Part shown: in pieces, positions 28,657-37,179 of the stretch
Numbering within the stretch: the first letter of the stretch is position 1
Layout: each line of letters begins with the position of its first letter
The notes under the pieces: model-generated
The model's input: only the letters and a program-made list of their open reading frames with translations
What the model was told of the DNA's origin: nothing
Databases searched by the model: none
Source: an uncultured Verrucomicrobiota bacterium
Lineage (GTDB): Bacteria; Verrucomicrobiota; Verrucomicrobiia; Opitutales; Opitutaceae
DNA length: 43,412 bases
Assembly: GCA_903904685.1 (NCBI GenBank)
Contig: CAIVDS010000040.1
Span: 1-43,412, forward strand
Direction: 5' to 3'
Program-made: the position numbers and the translations under genes

Positions 28657-29166
28657 TCACCAGATGATACGCCACGCCGCCGGGATGCCTGCCACGCCGC
28701 CGAGGTAGGCGGCGTTGTGCATGTAGCCGGTGCATAGGAAACGCCGGAGCGAAACGAGATCCTGAGGGAGAAACCATCCTTCGTAGTTTTGCAGGTTGAT
28801 GTGCTCCGTCTGCAACCATCCGTAACCGAGTCCGCCCAAGGCGAAGAGCAGGGTGCAGGTAACGGCGACCGCAAAGGAGGCCAGTCCCACACGGAAGACA
28901 GCCGTTCCCGTTCGGTGGATCAATGCGACCGGCGCGATCAATAGCCCGATGGGAATGCCCATCCACCACGAGGCGAGAAACCCGACGATGCCGACCTTCA
29001 TCCGTTCCGGCAGGGGTGATTCCGTCAGTCCGAATTGGATGAACTTGAACTTGGTGAAATATTCGTGCGAAACCGTGTAACTGATCTGGTCATGCACCAC
29101 GCCGAAGGCTCCGGCGATGGGCGGGGCAAGCAGGAGAAGCAGCAGGTCGGCGGGGATTTTTCTCAT
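28657..29166 (-). CDS. small integral membrane protein, unknown function (169 aa)
   Basis: A 169-residue protein with four predicted hydrophobic segments (about 7-24, 58-83, 90-117 and 150-165). The loop HDQISYTVSHEYFTKFKF between the first two helices is polar, aromatic and looks conserved. I do not recognise a named domain. It precedes the frameshifted membrane gene by about 100 bp on the same strand; both have several helices and may belong together. The start ATG 29166 lies 44 bp from the ybeY stop. No catalytic motif is visible. Confidence 0.7.
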   Translation of the reverse strand: MRKIPADLLLLLLAPPIAGAFGVVHDQISYTVSHEYFTKFKFIQFGLTESPLPERMKVGIVGFLASWWMGIPIGLLIAPVALIHRTGTAVFRVGLASFAVAVTCTLLFALGGLGYGWLQTEHINLQNYEGWFLPQDLVSLRRFLCTGYMHNAAYLGGVAGIPAAWRIIW

Positions 29167-29210
29167 CGGGTGTGGTGAGGCGCCGCCTTTTTAGGTGCAT
29201 CTTGCCTGTT

Positions 29211-29687
29211 TCAGCCGACGCCCATGACGGCGCAGGTGCGCTTGCCTTTGCGGAGGAGTTTCATGGCGCGGGCCTCGGCGGCGCGCATGCGGCGTTTTTT
29301 GGCGGGTTGGAGATCGTCGTAACCGGCGAGGTGAAGCCAGCCATGCACGACGTAAAGGGTGAGCTCTTCGCCAAAGTTTTTTTTGTTGGCGGCCGCGAAG
29401 GCGGCGGCGGTGTCGGCGGAAACGCAGATTTCTCCGGCGGTGCCGAGCAGTGGCGCACCCTCGAAGGTGATGACGTCGGTCGTGGTCGGATCGTCAAGGA
29501 AGTCGGCGTGGAGTTTGGCCAGCGCCTTGTCGGTGAGAAACGCGAGGGAGAGTTCGCCGGCGGGGCAGCCGCCTTGGAATTTGTCGCGATGCCGGTCGAG
29601 TGTGCGGATGACCGCGACAATATCCGGTTTGCTGAAACGCAGGCACGGATGGGCGTTGCAAATTTCCACGGGACGGAGGGAGGGCAT
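29211..29687 (-). CDS. ybeY: endoribonuclease / rRNA maturation factor YbeY
   Basis: YbeY takes part in 16S rRNA 3'-end maturation and ribosome quality control. The roughly 158-residue protein has the zinc motif HGWLHLAGYDD. The third ligand position, His in E. coli (HxxxHxxxxxH), is Asp here, a variant also found in Bacteroidota-type YbeY. TTDVITFEG and GEICVSADTA are other family segments. I prefer ATG 29687; a TTG at 29696 would overlap the pgpH stop. It closes the HIT-phoH-pgpH-ybeY operon, an arrangement in which phoH and ybeY often adjoin in bacteria. Confidence 0.93.
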   Translation of the reverse strand: MPSLRPVEICNAHPCLRFSKPDIVAVIRTLDRHRDKFQGGCPAGELSLAFLTDKALAKLHADFLDDPTTTDVITFEGAPLLGTAGEICVSADTAAAFAAANKKNFGEELTLYVVHGWLHLAGYDDLQPAKKRRMRAAEARAMKLLRKGKRTCAVMGVG

Positions 29688-29692
29688 GGGGT

Positions 29693-32059
29693 TCAAGCCG
29701 AGGGAGCCGAGTCCGAATTGTCCAGCGGGTAGGCGACGCGACCGTGGAGCATGTTCAGCAGGGTGAAGGTGAAGCTGGTTTTTATTTTTCCAAGTTCTTC
29801 CAGCGTGACGGGAGCCTCGTTGAGCTGGCCGTCTTCCATGCGGTCGCGAAAAATCCGCTCGATGAGCTCGCCAAGATGCTGAGGGCCGACCTTGCGCAGC
29901 GAGCGGGAGGCGGCCTCGACGGCGTCGGCGAGATGGATGATCGCACTTTCCTTGAACTGCGGGATGGGGCCGTCGTAGCGGTAGGTGGTCTCGCTGACAG
30001 GGCCGGGATCGAGTCCGGGGGCGAAAGGATCGCGGGAGGAGGCGTTCGTGACGGGCGCAGGGGAGCGGGTATCGCTGACCGCGCGTTGATAGAAATAGCG
30101 GATCAGGCTGGTGCCGTGGTGCTGTTGAATGACATCGAGCACGGTGCGGGGGAGCTTGTGTTTGAGGGCCAGGTCCACGCCGTCCTTGACATGGCTTTTG
30201 ATGATGAGCGCGGAGAGCGAGGGACTGTTGTCGTCGTGCGGGTTGATGCCGTCGTGCTGGTTCTCGATAAAATACTCGGGCTTGGCGGTCTTGCCGATGT
30301 CGTGAAAAAGGGCGCAGACGCGGGCGAGGAGCGGGTTGGCGCCGATGGCCGACGCGGCATTTTCAGCGAGCTGGGCGACTACGAGAGAATGGTGGTAGGT
30401 GCCGGGCGCCTCCATCTGCATGAGGCGGAGGAGCGGGTGGTTGTAGTCGGTGAGTTCGAGCAGGGTGATGTCGGTGGTGCGTTTAAACAGTCCTTCGAGG
30501 ATAGGGAGGAGGCCGGCGACGACGACGCCCGTCAGCAGGCCGGTGAGGAGGCCCGCGCCCATGTGCTTGAGGATCGTGGGAAACTCCAGCCGGTCCACCA
30601 CGCCGATGAGGAGCGCGAACATCGCCACGGTGAGGCCGGCGAAGACGGAGGCACGCACGATGTTGCCGCGTTTGCGGGTATGTCGGCTGCAGAAGATCGC
30701 CACTACCGAGGCGAGAAAGGTGAGCACCAGCAGATCAAGGCGGTTGCCATAAATGACGCCGGTGAAAATCGAGATGAACAACGCCATGAAAATGGCGGAA
30801 CCGGCGTCGATCAGGATGGCAAGCAGCAGCGGCGCGATCGCCGTGGGGGCGAGAAAGGGGAGCAACGAGGCGGTCTGCGAGTCATGAACGAAGAATGGCA
30901 CGCCGCTCAGCGCATAAGTGAGGCGGACCAGAGCCAGATTGAAGATCACGACGAGGGCGAGCAGGCCGACGCGGCCGTTGCTGTGGAGCGTTTCCGGATC
31001 CTCCAGCCGGATGTAGAACAGGCTGGCGAGCACCATGGCCAGCACGAGCAGGACGCGGCGGAAAAGTTGCAATCCTTCGTCGATGGCGATGTCCCCCCGG
31101 TCCAGGAGGAACTCGCGCTGGGCGACGAGCATCTCGTATTGTTCGGGAGTTACCTGCGTGCCGGGCTCGATGATCGTCTGGCCGCGCACGACATTGACGG
31201 TGACGGGCTGCAAATCGCGCAAGGCGTCGTCCTGAAGGTGGATCGTGGCGTCGCGATTGAAGATCAAATTGGGCATGAGGCCGTTTCTGAAAATGTGAAA
31301 TAGGAGCACTGAAAGCTCCCGGTTGGCGGCTTCGGAGGTCAGGTTGATGCGCAGGGAGGTGAGCGCCTGCTCCATGGATTGAGCGGACCGCTGGACGATG
31401 TCGTTTTCCTGGCGCTCGATTTGGAAAACACTCACGCGATTGTGATCGTTGCTGGCGTTGAGGACGTGGCTGTCGTGCACGCCTTCGGTGTAAATTTCAC
31501 GCAGGATGCGCAGGCCGGTGTCGATCAGTGCGACGCGCGCAGGGACGTCGCCGACATTGAGCAGGCTCGTGACATCCTCGCCTGAGACGTGGTAAGGGCC
31601 CTTGGCGTTGAATGAGTCCACCAGCGCGGAGAAGTCCTCCTTGCGCTGGCCGGTGAAGGCGGAATTGGCTGGGTGGGTGCGCTGAAAGTTCTCCAAGTCG
31701 GCCAGCAGTTCGCGCAGGTGGGTTTCGAATTGTTGCAGCGGCTCGAAATCCAGGCGGTAAACCGGGGGCACTCGGTCGCGCATCTGCTCCTTGGCGATCT
31801 TCGTTTTCTCGGCGCTCTTGTAGCTGAAGGGCGCACTGGCGACGATGCGCACGCTGGCGAGCTGGTTGGGCAGCACGGGCAGGTTGACGGTCGAGACGCC
31901 TACGAAGGAGATAAGCACGATGGCCGCGATGGTGGCCACGAAGATGAGCAGCGTGACCACGCGGCTGGTTTCCAAAAACTCGACGGTGCCGGAGACGTGG
32001 GCGTTCTTGCGGGTGCGCGGCTTGTCGTGTCGGAGGATTTTGTGCAGGAAACCCAGCAT
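29693..32059 (-). CDS. 7TM-HD phosphohydrolase (PgpH-type c-di-AMP phosphodiesterase)
   Basis: A 788-residue membrane enzyme. One helix (about 32-54) is followed by an extracytoplasmic 7TMR-HDED domain (about 60-320), seven membrane helices (about 330-530) and a cytoplasmic HD domain. The HD metal residues are in TYHHSLVVAQLAENAA, VCALFHDIGKTAKPEYF, SHVKDG and QQHHGTSLIRYFYQ. In Firmicutes PgpH hydrolyses cyclic di-AMP; the same domain order and motifs suggest that role here, but no diadenylate cyclase lies in the window to support it. The gene sits between phoH (8 bp) and ybeY (5 bp), so it is within an operon. Confidence 0.92.
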   Translation of the reverse strand: MLGFLHKILRHDKPRTRKNAHVSGTVEFLETSRVVTLLIFVATIAAIVLISFVGVSTVNLPVLPNQLASVRIVASAPFSYKSAEKTKIAKEQMRDRVPPVYRLDFEPLQQFETHLRELLADLENFQRTHPANSAFTGQRKEDFSALVDSFNAKGPYHVSGEDVTSLLNVGDVPARVALIDTGLRILREIYTEGVHDSHVLNASNDHNRVSVFQIERQENDIVQRSAQSMEQALTSLRINLTSEAANRELSVLLFHIFRNGLMPNLIFNRDATIHLQDDALRDLQPVTVNVVRGQTIIEPGTQVTPEQYEMLVAQREFLLDRGDIAIDEGLQLFRRVLLVLAMVLASLFYIRLEDPETLHSNGRVGLLALVVIFNLALVRLTYALSGVPFFVHDSQTASLLPFLAPTAIAPLLLAILIDAGSAIFMALFISIFTGVIYGNRLDLLVLTFLASVVAIFCSRHTRKRGNIVRASVFAGLTVAMFALLIGVVDRLEFPTILKHMGAGLLTGLLTGVVVAGLLPILEGLFKRTTDITLLELTDYNHPLLRLMQMEAPGTYHHSLVVAQLAENAASAIGANPLLARVCALFHDIGKTAKPEYFIENQHDGINPHDDNSPSLSALIIKSHVKDGVDLALKHKLPRTVLDVIQQHHGTSLIRYFYQRAVSDTRSPAPVTNASSRDPFAPGLDPGPVSETTYRYDGPIPQFKESAIIHLADAVEAASRSLRKVGPQHLGELIERIFRDRMEDGQLNEAPVTLEELGKIKTSFTFTLLNMLHGRVAYPLDNSDSAPSA

Positions 32060-32067
32060 CGGAGAGG

Positions 32068-33051
32068 TCAGTTGGCGTCCCTGTCTTCGGCGGGCGTGAT
32101 GGGGTTTTGGTAGCGTTCGTAGGCCTCGATGATTTTGAGCACCAGCGGGTGGCGCACCACATCGGCGCCGCTGAACTGGTGGAATTCGATGCCGGGCACT
32201 TCGCGTAGGATACGCTGCACTTCCAGAAGGCCCGATTGCTTGGAACGGGGAAGGTCGATCTGGGTGACGTCGCCGGTCACCACCATGCGGGAGTCTTCGC
32301 CGAGGCGGGTGAGGAACATCATCATCTGCTCCGGCGTGGTGTTCTGCGCCTCGTCGAGCACGATGAAGGAATGCGACAGCGTGCGCCCTCGCATGTAGGC
32401 CAGCGGGGCGATTTCGATGATGCCTTTTTCGGTGAGGCGCGCGACATCCTCGGGGTCGAGCATGTCGTTCATCGCGTCGTAGAGCGGGCGCAGGTAGGGC
32501 AGGATTTTTTCGCGCAGGTCGCCGGGGAGGAAGCCGAGGGTCTCGCCGGCCTCGACGGCGGGGCGGGTGAGGATGATGCGCTCGACTTCGTTTTTAAGCA
32601 GGGCGGAAACGGCGGCGGCCATCGCGAGATAGGTCTTGCCAGTGCCCGCCGGGCCGATGCCGAAGACGAGCGGGTGTTTTTGAATCGACTGGAGATAGAG
32701 CTTTTGGCCAAGCGTCTTCGGGACGATGGTCTTGCGGTTGGTCGCGATGACGAGCGGTTTGCCGAAGAGTTCGCGGAGTTGGTCGGCTTCGCCGCGCGCC
32801 ACGGTTTCGGCGAAGCGCGTGAGATCGGGCGTGCGGATGGAAACACCCTGGGCGCGAGCTTCGTTGAGGAAGCCGAAAAGCGTTTCGAGTCGGGCGATGG
32901 CGTCATCAGGGCCGTCGATTTTGAGCCAGTCCTCGCGGGTGACGAGGGTGACGCCGAGATGTTTTTCGATGAACGCGAGGTTGTCCTCCCGGCCGGCGTA
33001 GAGCTGGTGCAGGTGGCGCGGGGAGGGGAAGTGAAGCGTCTTGGTGGCCAT
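32068..33051 (-). CDS. PhoH-family ATPase (YbeZ-like)
   Basis: A 327-residue ATPase with an N-terminal KH-like region (about 1-100, including LTRFAETVARGEADQLRELF) and a PhoH core: Walker A GPAGTGKT, RPAVEAGETLGFLPGDL, Walker B FIVLDEAQNTTPEQMMMFLTR and VVTGDVTQIDLP. YbeZ partners YbeY in rRNA metabolism in E. coli, consistent with ybeY being two genes downstream. Its ATG overlaps the HIT-gene stop by one base (TGATG), suggesting coupled translation. Confidence 0.94.
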   Translation of the reverse strand: MATKTLHFPSPRHLHQLYAGREDNLAFIEKHLGVTLVTREDWLKIDGPDDAIARLETLFGFLNEARAQGVSIRTPDLTRFAETVARGEADQLRELFGKPLVIATNRKTIVPKTLGQKLYLQSIQKHPLVFGIGPAGTGKTYLAMAAAVSALLKNEVERIILTRPAVEAGETLGFLPGDLREKILPYLRPLYDAMNDMLDPEDVARLTEKGIIEIAPLAYMRGRTLSHSFIVLDEAQNTTPEQMMMFLTRLGEDSRMVVTGDVTQIDLPRSKQSGLLEVQRILREVPGIEFHQFSGADVVRHPLVLKIIEAYERYQNPITPAEDRDAN

Positions 33052-33545
33052 CAGCGTTGCGCCAGTTTCGCCGCTCCAGTGGCGAGGCGCTCCCAGGTGG
33101 ACTCGAGGGCTTGCGGGAGGATGCGGGTCTGGCCGAGCACCGGCATGAAGTTGTTGTCGCCGTTCCAGCGTGGCACGATGTGGCCGTGCAGGTGGGGGAT
33201 GCTGCCGCCGGAGGCCGTTCCCAGATTAAAGCCGATGTTGAAACCGTCGGGCTTCATGGCGACCCGCAGGAGTTTTTTCCCGAAGGTGATGGTGCTGAAA
33301 AGGTCGGCGTTTTCTTCCGGTGTCAGTTCCTCGATGTCGGCCACCTCGCGAAACGGGATGGCAAGCAGGTGCCCCGGATTGTAGGGGAACCGGTTGAGCA
33401 TGAGGTAGCACAGCGGAGAGCGATGGACGATCAGGGCGGTGCGATCATCGCCGAGGGCCGGCAATTCAGTGAATGGCCGCTTCAGATCAGGCATGCGCGG
33501 CGCCTCAATGTAATCCATGCGCCAATAAGGATGAAGCTGCGACAT
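33051..33545 (-). CDS. HIT-domain nucleotide hydrolase (Ap4A-type)
   Basis: A 164-residue histidine-triad protein with the catalytic motif HLHGHIVPRW and the nucleotide-binding segment GFNIGFNLGTASGGSIP. These match the branch that includes Ap4A hydrolase or phosphorylase-like enzymes of many bacteria. The N-terminal segment MSQLHPYWRMDYIEAPR is typical. Substrate specificity cannot be read from the sequence. It is first of the four-gene HIT-phoH-pgpH-ybeY unit. Confidence 0.92.
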   Translation of the reverse strand: MSQLHPYWRMDYIEAPRMPDLKRPFTELPALGDDRTALIVHRSPLCYLMLNRFPYNPGHLLAIPFREVADIEELTPEENADLFSTITFGKKLLRVAMKPDGFNIGFNLGTASGGSIPHLHGHIVPRWNGDNNFMPVLGQTRILPQALESTWERLATGAAKLAQR

Positions 33546-33757
33546 GTTGAAAAGCCTGAGAGCTAAAAGTCTGCGGCAGGCAAAGTCAAAGCCGCCGATG
33601 ATGGAGGGAGTGGGGGTATTTTCAAACCGGCATCTTGCTTCAAGGGAGTCTCGACAACCCCGGAGTCGCCCCGTGCCTGAACCTCTCCGGCCGATCCGCT
33701 ACAGGAATGCTGTCCGCGAAGGTTGCGCATCCAACTGCGCGGAGTGATCAGCGTCAC

Positions 33758-34600
33758 TTAGTCGCTTAGCAGCACGATGGGGCCTTCGGCTTTGGAAACG
33801 CCGCCCTTCCGCTCAAGGCTCACGGCGAACTTGGCTGCGGTTTTCACCTCTTTGCCAGGCTTGAAAGAAATCCGGGCGGTACCGTTGGCGGGATTGACTT
33901 GGAATACACCGCCGTCAACGGGCATGGGATATTGCGGGTCGATGATCCAAAGTTGGTAATCCTTCTCTTTGGGGAGCAACGGAAGTTTGGAAACGGAGAG
34001 CACGCCTTCTTGGGTGCGAGGGTTCCACACGGCGATGGCCTGGGCCTCGGGGGTGTTGCCGGCGGGGGAGGCAAGCGAGGTGATCTTCAGGTCGGCGAGG
34101 GTGTTTTGCCCGCGGAGATCTTCGATGTCGTGTCGGGCGAGCTTGAGGTCGTCGATCTGCCGGCGGGAGATGAGGCGCTCGGCTTCGAGGAGGTTGCGCA
34201 GGCTTCGGGATTCGATGCGGGAGAGGCGTTCGCTTTCGCGAAGGGCGCCAAATGTGCTTCTGGTGTTGAAATTGGCGATGGCGAAATAGCCGGTGGCGAG
34301 GATGAAGCACGCGGCGGCGGCCCAGGCCGTCCAAGAGGGCAGGCGGAAGGGAACGACGTGGTCGGGCGGGGTGGTCGAGCGGTTGGCGGCGGCGGCCATG
34401 ATGCGTTTGCGAAGGAGGGGAGAGGGCGCGGCGGGTGGTGCGAGCAGGGCGATGGTGGCGGAAGTTTCGCGAAGCTGGGACACGAGTCGGCTCAACTCGC
34501 GGTCGGCGGCAAGATCGGCCTCGAATGCGGAACGTTCCGCGCCGTCGAGCAGGTCGAGGGCGTAGAGGGCGGCGGCTTCTTCTTTGCGTTCGTCGATCAT
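33758..34600 (-). CDS. RskA-type membrane anti-sigma factor
   Basis: A 280-residue single-pass membrane protein. The cytoplasmic N terminus begins with the usual anti-sigma stretch (AALYALDLLDGAERSAFEADLA), a membrane helix lies at about 90-112 (WAAAACFILATGYFAIANF), a coiled-coil-like region with repeated Leu/Arg follows, and the C-terminal domain (DYQLWIIDPQYPMPVDGGVF) matches the RskA extracytoplasmic domain. No HxxxCxxC zinc motif is present. It presumably holds the upstream ECF sigma factor at the membrane until released. The start overlaps the sigma stop in ATGA. Confidence 0.9.
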   Translation of the reverse strand: MIDERKEEAAALYALDLLDGAERSAFEADLAADRELSRLVSQLRETSATIALLAPPAAPSPLLRKRIMAAAANRSTTPPDHVVPFRLPSWTAWAAAACFILATGYFAIANFNTRSTFGALRESERLSRIESRSLRNLLEAERLISRRQIDDLKLARHDIEDLRGQNTLADLKITSLASPAGNTPEAQAIAVWNPRTQEGVLSVSKLPLLPKEKDYQLWIIDPQYPMPVDGGVFQVNPANGTARISFKPGKEVKTAAKFAVSLERKGGVSKAEGPIVLLSD

Positions 34601-35205
34601 AACCCAGGGGAGAGAACGTCGCGGAGCTTGAGCAGGGCGCGCCGGATGCGGGCTTTGATGGCGCCGGGAGGCGAGGCCGTTTTTTCGGCGATTTGCCGCT
34701 GGGTGAATCCGCTGAAGTAGGCGAGTTCCAGTGCTTGACGCTGGTCGGCAGGAAGCTTGGCGACGGCTTGGCGGACGGCGGCGGCTTTTGCCTTGAGCCA
34801 GCGTTTATTGGCGGAGTCGTTGGCGGTGCGTGAGTCCTCGTCGTAGCCGGGGTCCGAGGGAAAGGCCCCGGCGAGGATTTCGGCGCGGCGCTCGTGTGAG
34901 CGGCCGCGGTCAATGGCGCGGTTGCGTGTGAGCGTCATGGCCCAGGAGAAGACGTGGCCGCGGGAGGTCTCGAAACCGGCGGCATGTTCCCAGACGGTCA
35001 CGAAGACGTCGTGGAGGACGTCTTCGGCTGCTGCGGCGTCGTGGAGGATGTGGAGGGCGACGGAAAAAAGCGGCCGGGAAAGGCGGTCGTAAAGTTCTCC
35101 CAGCGCGGATTGATCGCCGGCGGCGATGCGCTGGAGAATCTGCGCATCAACGGCGTGCTGCTCCTCGTCGAGAGGAATGATGCTGATGCGTGCGTCCGAA
35201 CTCAT
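34597..35205 (-). CDS. ECF-family RNA polymerase sigma factor
   Basis: A 202-residue group 4 sigma factor. Region 2 is visible around YDRLSRPLFSVALHILHDAAAAEDVLHDVF and VFSWAMTLTRNRAIDRGR, and region 4 around LPADQRQALELAYFSGFTQ and PPGAIKARIRRALLKLR. It directs polymerase to promoters, probably including its own, and pairs with the anti-sigma gene overlapping its 3' end. The linker between regions 2 and 4 is long (about 45 residues). The regulon is not visible, but the pair sits next to exosortase genes, so control of surface-protein export is possible. Confidence 0.93.
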   Translation of the reverse strand: MSSDARISIIPLDEEQHAVDAQILQRIAAGDQSALGELYDRLSRPLFSVALHILHDAAAAEDVLHDVFVTVWEHAAGFETSRGHVFSWAMTLTRNRAIDRGRSHERRAEILAGAFPSDPGYDEDSRTANDSANKRWLKAKAAAVRQAVAKLPADQRQALELAYFSGFTQRQIAEKTASPPGAIKARIRRALLKLRDVLSPGL

Positions 35206-35392
35206 GCGACGGGGGCGGCATGCACACTCCTTCGCCGTCCATCGTTGGAGGGCGACATGATCAGGGCATGGGAACGGACTGCCTTAAGGAGAGACCGCTT
35301 CATGGCTGCAACGCGTGAGTGCATCGTAGGAATACAGGAAGTTTTCAGCGTTTCGGCGGGCAAATCAACGGAATAGTCCGGGCGCCGCGCCG

Positions 35393-35485
35393 TTACAAAA
35401 CAGCCAGCCCGATGACGCCGAGGGCGAGCAGGAAGGCGATCGTGCCAAGGGCATAACGTTCGCGGGAGGTGAGGCGGAGGAGCAT
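35393..35485 (-). CDS. 30-residue single-helix membrane peptide coupled to exosortase
   Basis: A 30-codon frame starts with ATG four bases after the exosortase stop and encodes a basic head (MLLRLTSRER) followed by one hydrophobic helix (about 12-30) that ends the protein. The tight spacing suggests translational coupling. The head resembles the start of small membrane proteins that follow exosortase genes and of ComEA-type N termini, but this is too short for a confident family call. It may be a small subunit or a chance frame in a GC-rich region. Confidence 0.4.
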   Translation of the reverse strand: MLLRLTSRERYALGTIAFLLALGVIGLAVL

Positions 35486-35489
35486 GGCG

Positions 35490-37100
35490 TCAGAGTCCGA
35501 GCGGTTGGAGATGGGAGAGCACTTCGATGACGAGAGGGTCGTCGCACAACGCTTCCCATGGCTGGTTGCTGGAGATGCGCACGAAGAGTTGGTCGCCGGC
35601 GGCGCGAAATCCGTAGCGAAGCGCCAGTTTAAGGAACGTGCGCGGTGACAAGGGCGCTATTTGCGGAATCGGCTGCCCGGCATAAAGGTGCCAATACCAG
35701 ACATGCTGGGGGTAGGCGTCGTTTTTAAATAGCAGGTATTCCGGTTTTGGCAGTGTCCGTCCACCGACAAGGAACGGCGAGGGCGCGGCCGTGTGGGCTT
35801 GCCACACCCAGCCGGAGCCGGGCCAGCATGTATCGGGCGTGTGGGAGGAGACGAGACTCACGGGAGCCTGCCCGGCGGACCAATAGGCGAGATAAAACGT
35901 GATCTGCATCGGCGGGCCGGACGGCGCCTTGCGAAGATAAGAGCGTTGCAGGAGATGATCCGTCTGCAGCAGCGATGAAAATTGGGAAAGGTCATCCGCC
36001 GTGCGCACCGTCCACTCAGGCGTTGTGACAGGGAGAAAGGATTCGAGGTTGGGCACCGGTGCATCCGCCCGCGAGGTATCGTGGGTGTTATACGCGAAGA
36101 ACCCGACCAGCACCACCGCCGCGACGAGGCCGGCGGGCACGCCCCAGCGGCGGGTGGGCGGCAAGGCAGACGCAGGTTGCCGCGTCGCGATTGCAGCGGC
36201 GGGCTTGGCGGGCGCGCGGTCTTCGAGCCAGAGGGCGAGTCCGCCCAGAATGGCCGCCGTCACGCCCAATACGGCGAAACCGGTGAGGTCGTGCCAGGTG
36301 CCGCCGATGTTGATGCCGGCATTGGCCAAAAGGGTGAGGACGAGCGAGCGCAGGATGTTCATCCCGATGGCGAGCGGCGCGGCAAGGGCCACGAGCAGCA
36401 CCCGGGCCCAAGGTTTGCGCACGAGCGTGGCGGAGAAAAATAGGCCGGCCACGATGCAGGAGATGAGGCTGCGCACCCCGCTGCATGCTTCTTCAACGCC
36501 CACGCTGGTGTGGGCCAGTTCGATGATGTTGCCCCGTGTGATGGCCGGGATGCCCAGCAGATGCAGCGCGTGGAGCACGACATCGGTCACGAGGAGTTGC
36601 AGCTTCAGGGTGATGTGCTGGTAGGTGTTCGGCGGGATCGGCGCGCTCAGCGGCCATAAACCGACCGCCACCAACGAGGACCAGTTGAGCGGCACCACCC
36701 GCACGCCGTCGCCGGCCAGCCAGAGCAACGTCGCGCAGAGCAAGGCCGCCAGGGCGGAAGCGAGGGTGAACCCCACCAACGCATGCGACCAGTCGAGGGA
36801 TGCGGCGAAAAGACCGCCGCAGGCGATCAGCACCAACCCGGAGACGAGGGTGGTGGTCCGCAGGATTTTGGTCGCGAGGGTTTCGGGTAAAAAACGGCAG
36901 GAGCCCTGACGGCGGCTTTCGTGCAACAGGATCAGGAAAATCGCCGGCACGAAAAGTCCGTGCGAGAGATCCGGGTTGTTCCGCCATTGCGGCCAGAGCA
37001 ACACGGAGAGCGCTCCGGCGAGCAACCCGCCGAGCGCGATCACGCACCAAACCATGGCGGGGATGGAGCGGTTCAACGGGACTGGCATGGAGGACGGCAT
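35490..37100 (-). CDS. exosortase fused to a C-terminal EpsI-like domain
   Basis: A 536-residue membrane protein. Residues about 15-300 hold eight or so hydrophobic helices with the exosortase catalytic residues: C206 in EEACSGVRSL, R251 in NILRSLVL and H270 in TWHDLTGF. These transpeptidases cut PEP-CTERM-tagged proteins at the membrane for surface anchoring or export. After a Pro/Ala-rich linker, residues about 350-536 are an EpsI/DUF3485-like domain with VSSHTPDTCWPGSGW, which in other systems is a separate gene. No PEP-CTERM substrate lies in the window. The next gene on this strand is the 30-residue peptide. Confidence 0.9.
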   Translation of the reverse strand: MPSSMPVPLNRSIPAMVWCVIALGGLLAGALSVLLWPQWRNNPDLSHGLFVPAIFLILLHESRRQGSCRFLPETLATKILRTTTLVSGLVLIACGGLFAASLDWSHALVGFTLASALAALLCATLLWLAGDGVRVVPLNWSSLVAVGLWPLSAPIPPNTYQHITLKLQLLVTDVVLHALHLLGIPAITRGNIIELAHTSVGVEEACSGVRSLISCIVAGLFFSATLVRKPWARVLLVALAAPLAIGMNILRSLVLTLLANAGINIGGTWHDLTGFAVLGVTAAILGGLALWLEDRAPAKPAAAIATRQPASALPPTRRWGVPAGLVAAVVLVGFFAYNTHDTSRADAPVPNLESFLPVTTPEWTVRTADDLSQFSSLLQTDHLLQRSYLRKAPSGPPMQITFYLAYWSAGQAPVSLVSSHTPDTCWPGSGWVWQAHTAAPSPFLVGGRTLPKPEYLLFKNDAYPQHVWYWHLYAGQPIPQIAPLSPRTFLKLALRYGFRAAGDQLFVRISSNQPWEALCDDPLVIEVLSHLQPLGL

Positions 37101-37179
37101 CTGCGGATTTCCGTCGGTGATGATGACGACGGATAAGGGGCGAACAATGCCTATCTGAGCGTGACCGGGAAAATCAGGT

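Noticed and set aside
29744-31303. 519-residue plus-strand frame opposite pgpH
   Set aside because: Extremely rich in Gly/Glu/Asp/Val, as expected from mirror reading of a GC-rich gene; pgpH is complete.
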